Shown one piece after another: positions 6,648 to 11,052 of a stretch of 11,052 bases of DNA. Made by a program: the position numbers and the translations under genes. Each line of letters begins with the position of its first letter. Position 1 is the stretch's first letter. The DNA is from Listeria marthii FSL S4-120 (GTDB taxonomy: Bacteria > Bacillota > Bacilli > Lactobacillales > Listeriaceae), in NCBI GenBank assembly GCA_000183865.1, contig CM001047.1:2285582-2296633 (forward strand). The letters are read 5' to 3'. The notes beneath the pieces were generated by a model. That model saw only the letters and a list, made by a program, of their open reading frames with translations. It was not told where the DNA came from and did no database searches.

Positions 6648-8600
6648 TTAAAATTCTAATTGCAAATTCGCCTCTATCGCGAGCAAGTTATCACGATACA
6701 CTTTCATTTCTTTACGAGTAATGGTCCCATTTTCAAAATAATGTTGAATCGTCTCGCGTTCAATTTGAGAAGCTAAGTCAATAGTTGTTTGTAGCGCTTC
6801 ATCATCGCTCTCTTTTTTATTCGACAGATGACCTAACGCCCGCTCAAAATTCATTAAATAAAGCGAAATGATTTCTGGGTTAAACTCATTTGGATCTAGT
6901 TCTTGTAATTTTTGAATGACGAATTGATTGTTTTCATTTTGCAATTTGGCGCGTTCTTTTCGGCGCTCGTCAAACGTAAGCGGCACAATTCGGAAATCGC
7001 GAATGCTGTGACTTAATAGTTGGCGATACCTTTTTCTTGCACGGTACTTCTCTGCTCGTGTTTGGACATAAAGTCGTTTTCCGAGCCGCATCATCAGCGA
7101 AAGCCCTACCCCAGTATCAATTTTTCGCTCAAAAACTAACCTTCTTGTGTTTTCAAGCTGCCATTCTTGCGTTAACCTTCGCAACTCTCGCTCCGTCGCA
7201 CTTACTTCTTTATGCTCCATCAACGAGAAAATCCGATTATTATACATATTTAACACTTTATTCATTTCCACGGTATTTTCATCTGTTTTATAAGCTTGCA
7301 ATTGCTGCACGATATCACGAAGCAACATGATATCTGTCGTATGATCCGCCGTAACAACATCCTTTTTCGCTGCAAAAAGTGGTAAAGTGAAATTGGCCAG
7401 AAGTAGCGTCGTAATAATAACTCCTGCCGCAATAAAAATCAGCAAATCCCGCTCAGGAAAAGCATCGCCATTTCCAAGCACAAATGGTAATGACAGCGCA
7501 CTGACTAATGTTATCGTTCCACGAACCCCAGCCACCGTATATAGAAAAGTATTTTTCAACCGGCTAACTAAATCGACTTTCGGGTTTTCCTCGTAATTGC
7601 GGAAGAATAAAATCCATAAAAACCGTAACCCGAGTAGCAAGAAAGTAATTCCTAAAATATACACGAATAGCATACCTTTTTGGATATTCGCATCTTGCCA
7701 AATGGTCGTCAAAATTTGCGGCAACTGCGTCCCAAGTAAAATAAATACCAAGCCATTTAAACTAAAAATAATCACTGACCAGGTGTTTTTTGAAAGCAAG
7801 TTCAATTGCGCCATTTCAGGATTTATTTTTTTATAACTAAATGAATGCACCATTCCACCGCTGACTACGGCCAAAATTCCGTTCACACCAATTTTTTCTG
7901 CCACCATAAAAATCAAAAATGGCAACAAAATTTCCATTAGCATAAAAGAAGTCATATTTTCAATTCCTAGCTGGCGTAAACCGCGCATAAGGCCGATTTT
8001 CAGTATACTAAGTACTGCTCCAAGTGCAATCCCACCAAGCGATAGCAGCAAGAAACTAGTTCCAGCTGACATAAACGAAAACGTTCCCGTTACAAGCGCC
8101 AAGACAGCGAATTGAAATGAAACAAGCCCAGAAGCGTCATTAATAAGCGATTCGCCTTCTAAAATATGCATAATTTTATGTGGCACCCTTACCTTTTCAG
8201 CTAACGCCCCGACCGCGACCGCATCCGTTGGCGCCAGTGCCGCAGCCAGTGCAAATGCAGCCGCAAACGGTATCGCTGGAATTAAGTAATGAATAAATGC
8301 ACCCAAAATCCCTACCGTGACAAACACTAATCCAATCGATAGCGATAAAATAGCTTTACGATTTTTCCATAAAGATTTCTTATCCGTACTAGCCCCATCA
8401 TTAAAAAGAATTGGCGCCATAAAGAGTAATAAAAACAACTCCGGATTCAAATCCATCGTATGATCACCAAGCGGAATCGCTAAAATAATCCCAAGCAACA
8501 CCTGAATTAAAGGCACCGCAATACTCGGCAAAAATCGACTTAACACATTCGATAAAAACACTGCACTTAACATCAATAATATCAGTTCAAAAATCTCCAT
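6648..8600 (-). CDS. Na+/H+ antiporter, CPA1 family (NhaK/NhaP-like)
   Basis: This 650-residue membrane protein exchanges Na+ (possibly also K+ or Li+) for H+. The membrane domain spans roughly residues 1-410 with about 12 segments. It contains LFNDGAS, the APTDAVAV unwound-helix motif (123-130), the paired GESLINDASG with ion-binding Asp155, and the AGVRGTITL helix with conserved Arg360. Residues 411-650 form a charged, mostly helical cytoplasmic tail, as in Bacillus NhaK, which probably regulates activity. The ATG at 8600 is chosen because GAGGG lies 8 nt upstream; a longer in-frame reading from TTG at 8636 gives a polar, unlikely N-terminus. The gene is monocistronic in appearance, convergent with the LysR gene, with its own likely promoter. 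Role: pH and sodium homeostasis, inferred from the family; there is no sign of a link to the sulfur operon. Confidence 0.9.
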   Translation of the reverse strand: MEIFELILLMLSAVFLSNVLSRFLPSIAVPLIQVLLGIILAIPLGDHTMDLNPELFLLLFMAPILFNDGASTDKKSLWKNRKAILSLSIGLVFVTVGILGAFIHYLIPAIPFAAAFALAAALAPTDAVAVGALAEKVRVPHKIMHILEGESLINDASGLVSFQFAVLALVTGTFSFMSAGTSFLLLSLGGIALGAVLSILKIGLMRGLRQLGIENMTSFMLMEILLPFLIFMVAEKIGVNGILAVVSGGMVHSFSYKKINPEMAQLNLLSKNTWSVIIFSLNGLVFILLGTQLPQILTTIWQDANIQKGMLFVYILGITFLLLGLRFLWILFFRNYEENPKVDLVSRLKNTFLYTVAGVRGTITLVSALSLPFVLGNGDAFPERDLLIFIAAGVIITTLLLANFTLPLFAAKKDVVTADHTTDIMLLRDIVQQLQAYKTDENTVEMNKVLNMYNNRIFSLMEHKEVSATERELRRLTQEWQLENTRRLVFERKIDTGVGLSLMMRLGKRLYVQTRAEKYRARKRYRQLLSHSIRDFRIVPLTFDERRKERAKLQNENNQFVIQKLQELDPNEFNPEIISLYLMNFERALGHLSNKKESDDEALQTTIDLASQIERETIQHYFENGTITRKEMKVYRDNLLAIEANLQLEF

Positions 8601-8669
8601 TAATACATCCCTCGTCCCCGTCTGCCTGCCACACAACTAATCCCCGAGTGTGGAATTTCTACCGTTCTC

Positions 8670-8678
8670 ATATTAGCA
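8670..8678 (-). promoter_or_regulatory. Candidate extended -10 promoter of the antiporter gene
   Basis: The minus strand reads TGCTAATAT, an extended -10 element (TGn plus TAATAT), 70 nt before the antiporter ATG. A -35 is not obvious. It lies in the 122-bp gap 8601-8722, in which I see no strong terminator for the amidohydrolase gene, so some read-through from upstream is possible. Confidence 0.4.
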
Positions 8679-8722
8679 AAAAAACATTCCGGAAACATCC
8701 GTCTCTGTATGGAGTTTTCCGC

Positions 8723-10327
8723 TTATCTTTCCTCTTTTTGATAGACGATTTGCTCATTCACAACTGTCATCATAACGCTCATATCACGCAATTGCGCTTG
8801 TTTCACTTGAAATGGATCTTCTGCCAAAATCGCAAAATCGGCTACAAAACCTGGCACAATTTGTCCGCGCGTTTCCTTTTTATAACTCGCAAAGGCAGCA
8901 CCTTTTGTATAAAGTTGAATGGCTTCAAACACCGTGAGTGCTTGTTCCGGCGAGTACACCGCACCATCCAAGTCCGCATTCGCAGTCCTAGTAACAGCAG
9001 CATGAATTCCCCAAAATGGATTAGGTACTTCAATCGGTGCATCACTTCCCCCAGCTAAAGGAAAACCAGCTTGTAGCAATGATTTCCAAGCAAAAGCGAG
9101 CGGTGGATGATTTTCACCAAGCACATCTAGCGCCCACGGAAGATCACTTGCCATAAATTGCGGCTGTATATCAAACAACACAGGTAGCCCCGCCGCTTCC
9201 GCTATCAGTGCTTCCGTAAGCCAAGGAGTGTGAATCAGTCTATCATATTGCCCTGCTTTAGGCGGATATGCTCGTAGCGTGCGAATTACATTGGCAAAAG
9301 CTTGATCTCCTAAAATATGAATCGCAACAGGCAATCCCGCTTTCCTTGCTGCTTTAACCAAATCTTCAAATGCTTCATCCGTGTGAATTTGCAATCCTTT
9401 TTCAGCTGGATTATCCGCGTATCCAGCACTCATTAGCGCGGTACGTGAGCCGACCGTTCCATCATAAAAAATCTTCATAGCTCCTAATTCTAAAAATGCA
9501 TCACCACTAACAAAACTTTCTTGTGAAGCCGAAAAAGCTGCTAATTCCGCATGATGAATTAACAAATGCGCACGAAACGGTAATTGATCCACACCAACTG
9601 TTTGTCGAAAAGCAGCAAAAGTAGATTCAAATCCTGTGAAGTAATGTAAATCTTCCGAGTGCGCACCAGTTATCCCTTTCGACCATAAATCAGTTATCGC
9701 AATTTCTAACCATGCTCTCAATTCAGAAGGAATCGCTGCCGGAAACGCATCTATCGCTAAAGTCGTTGCATTATCTCTTAAAACACCAGTAAAATCCCCC
9801 GCTTTATCACAAACAATTTCACCACCACCATCGAAACCATTTTCCGAAAAGTCTACGATATGGGCTTTTAAAGCAGAATTAATCGATACGCTATGATAAT
9901 CAATCCGGCGCACTAAAATCGGATTCGTTTGACTCACTGCGTCTAAATCCGCCAAAGAAATCAGACTTTGTTCATCTGACCATTTATTCTCATCATATCC
10001 TTCCACAAATAGCCACTCATCAGGCGCTAGTTGCTTTGTTCGTTCCGCAATCAGTGTTAGAGCCTCTTTTTTCGTTGTCGTTTGGTTCAAATTAAGCCGT
10101 TCTAAAGCTTGTCCATACCAAAGCAAATGAATATGCGCATCAACAAATCCAGGAAAAACCACTTTTCCTCCCAAATCAATCGTTTCCGCAATTTCAGTCG
10201 CAAATTGCTGTTCCAAGTCCCTAGCTTCACCAACCGCATGGATTAGACCATTTTCTGTTAAAACTGACGAGACTTGCGCTCCTTCAGCAGTCATTTGATA
10301 AAATATACCGTTTTTCCATAATTTCAT
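8723..10327 (-). CDS. YtcJ-type amidohydrolase (amidohydrolase 3 family)
   Basis: This 534-residue metal-dependent hydrolase has the normal length for the YtcJ/amidohydrolase-3 family. It has a small beta-sandwich part at both ends (MKLWKNGIFYQM at the start, GFVADFAILAEDPF near 493-506) around a TIM barrel. Visible metal and catalytic candidates are His65 and His67 (VDAHIHL), His337 (VAIHILGD), His366 (RLIHTPW) and Asp429 (GGSDAP). GAMKIFYDGTVGSRTALM (282-299) is a family hallmark. No signal peptide is seen, so it is cytoplasmic. Members hydrolyse C-N bonds in varied amides; the substrate is unknown here. It is 3 bp downstream of the MFS gene, with its AGGGGG site 8 nt before the ATG and overlapping the end of that gene, so the two are co-transcribed. 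Confidence 0.88.
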   Translation of the reverse strand: MKLWKNGIFYQMTAEGAQVSSVLTENGLIHAVGEARDLEQQFATEIAETIDLGGKVVFPGFVDAHIHLLWYGQALERLNLNQTTTKKEALTLIAERTKQLAPDEWLFVEGYDENKWSDEQSLISLADLDAVSQTNPILVRRIDYHSVSINSALKAHIVDFSENGFDGGGEIVCDKAGDFTGVLRDNATTLAIDAFPAAIPSELRAWLEIAITDLWSKGITGAHSEDLHYFTGFESTFAAFRQTVGVDQLPFRAHLLIHHAELAAFSASQESFVSGDAFLELGAMKIFYDGTVGSRTALMSAGYADNPAEKGLQIHTDEAFEDLVKAARKAGLPVAIHILGDQAFANVIRTLRAYPPKAGQYDRLIHTPWLTEALIAEAAGLPVLFDIQPQFMASDLPWALDVLGENHPPLAFAWKSLLQAGFPLAGGSDAPIEVPNPFWGIHAAVTRTANADLDGAVYSPEQALTVFEAIQLYTKGAAFASYKKETRGQIVPGFVADFAILAEDPFQVKQAQLRDMSVMMTVVNEQIVYQKEER

Positions 10328-10330
10328 CGT

Positions 10331-11052
10331 TTATTCCCCCTGATTGATAGAAATTTTCAAGGCAGCTTTTTCTTGTTGATCCTTTTTCTGTAAAATTTGT
10401 TGTAGTGTGATGCTGATTAGTGCGCATCCTAGTAAAATAAATGCGCCAATGAATAGTGCTTTCATGCCGCCAAGATTTTGAACAACGATTGCGCCCAAAA
10501 ATGGTGCGAGCATTCTAGCTACTGTCGCCATCCCATTCACTAATCCTTGATACAAACCAGCTGCTCCTTTTGGTGCAAGTTGGTAAGCAATCGTTGGAAT
10601 CGCCGGCCAAGCAAACATTTCCCCGATTGTTAAGAACGTCATCCCTAACACAAAACCGCTATACAAGCTTGCATTCATTGCGACAACGAACGATAAAATA
10701 AATAATGCAATACCAATATAAATTTGCGCTAATAAGTATTTTTTAAATCTGTTAACAACTGGGATTAAAACTAATTGTCCCAATACAATAAGTGCGCCAT
10801 TTAAGCTCCATAAATTACCGTATTCGCTAGATGTCACACCTTTTATTTCCGTCATATAAGTAGATAAATTCGACTGCCACTGCACATGCGGCAATTGGCA
10901 TAGCAGGTACGTCAACAACAATAGTATGAAAGAGCATAACGCAAGCTTGGTCGGAAATTCTCGTTTCGCTCCTTTTTTACGATGTTTTGTCTCAGCGCTT
11001 ACCTTCTCTGATTTCCAGTCAATCTTATGGAAATAGAAGAAAAAATAGGCCG
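10331..11052 (-). CDS. MFS transporter, C-terminal part (cut by window edge)
   Basis: The reading frame is open to the right edge, giving about 240 residues with no start codon needed inside the window. The fragment begins with the end of an aromatic membrane segment (AYFFFYF). A charged loop of about 25 residues (HKIDWKSEKVSAETKHRKKG and following) fits the central cytoplasmic loop between helices 6 and 7 of a 12-helix MFS protein. Six further hydrophobic segments and a polar tail follow. PHVQWQSNLSTYM after helix 7 resembles the MdtH/YttB type of drug efflux carriers. Export of drugs or small molecules is a family-level guess. Coupling with the downstream amidohydrolase suggests a shared substrate, or that one handles the product of the other. 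Confidence 0.8.
   Translation of the reverse strand, partial: AYFFFYFHKIDWKSEKVSAETKHRKKGAKREFPTKLALCSFILLLLTYLLCQLPHVQWQSNLSTYMTEIKGVTSSEYGNLWSLNGALIVLGQLVLIPVVNRFKKYLLAQIYIGIALFILSFVVAMNASLYSGFVLGMTFLTIGEMFAWPAIPTIAYQLAPKGAAGLYQGLVNGMATVARMLAPFLGAIVVQNLGGMKALFIGAFILLGCALISITLQQILQKKDQQEKAALKISINQGE

Noticed and set aside
7037..7836. Three plus-strand reading frames opposite the antiporter gene
   Set aside because: They are shadows of a strongly supported CPA1 antiporter; no start signals or recognisable protein features.
8601..8636. Longer antiporter reading from TTG 8636
   Set aside because: It adds a polar stretch (CGRQTGTRDVL) before the first membrane helix; GAGGG fits the ATG at 8600.
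8679..8722. Possible terminator after the amidohydrolase gene (T7 run on the minus strand preceded by GGAAA/TTTCC)
   Set aside because: The arms are only 5 bp with a long loop and the T run is not directly behind the stem; too weak to annotate.
8648..9058. Open reading frame of 136 codons on the plus strand
   Set aside because: It lies mostly opposite the well-supported amidohydrolase gene, has no ribosome site and no family resemblance; it is a shadow.
10331..11052. MFS gene as a truncated or frameshifted pseudogene
   Set aside because: The frame stays open from the stop at 10331 to the window edge with MFS-like sequence throughout; it is simply cut by the window.

Overview
The window looks like a low-GC Firmicutes chromosome, most probably Listeria. 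Gene starts have strong AGGAGG-type ribosome binding sites, TTG is used as a start codon, and the protein families are Bacillus/Listeria-like. From memory, unverified, the gene order resembles the L. monocytogenes EGD-e region around lmo2343-lmo2355. I see no mobile elements, CRISPR arrays, tRNA or rRNA genes, or broken genes.

Positions 1-5482, minus strand: a tightly packed operon read from right to left. Its order is SsuE-type FMN reductase, GNAT N-acetyltransferase (SnaA/YtmI), cystine-type binding lipoprotein, two permeases (TcyL, TcyM), ATPase (TcyN), luciferase-like monooxygenase (CmoO/YtmO), glutaredoxin-like protein (CmoI/YtnI), and the first 25 codons of a second flavin monooxygenase (CmoJ/YtnJ). 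This is the core order of the Bacillus subtilis ytmI (snaA-tcyJKLMN-cmoO-cmoI-cmoJ) operon for uptake and salvage of modified cysteines. There are two differences: one binding protein instead of two, and an FMN reductase gene at the head. The inferred pathway is uptake of a cystine or S-modified cysteine, N-acetylation, then flavin-dependent removal of the S-substituent with reduced FMN supplied by the first gene product. Genes are joined by 4-base ATGA overlaps or gaps of 7-21 bases.

Positions 5483-5723: the divergent control region. It holds a good sigma-A promoter for the LysR gene, a -10 box with no clear -35 for the operon, and direct TGGCTAA repeats 20 bp apart that make a candidate activator site. 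Positions 5724-6623, plus strand: a LysR-type regulator, the positional counterpart of B. subtilis AscR (YtlI), the activator of the ytmI operon. Its likely start is TTG. A strong two-way terminator (6605-6646) separates it from the convergent gene.

Positions 6648-8600, minus strand: a CPA1 Na+/H+ antiporter (NhaK/NhaP type) with a soluble tail of about 240 residues, apparently with its own promoter near 8670. Positions 8723-11052, minus strand: a two-gene unit of an MFS transporter (C-terminal part only; it runs off the right edge) and a YtcJ-type amidohydrolase, 3 bp apart. Its substrate cannot be read from the sequence.

Most of the window is ordinary core-genome content. The part most worth attention is the sulfur operon variant with a built-in SsuE-like reductase, together with its control region.
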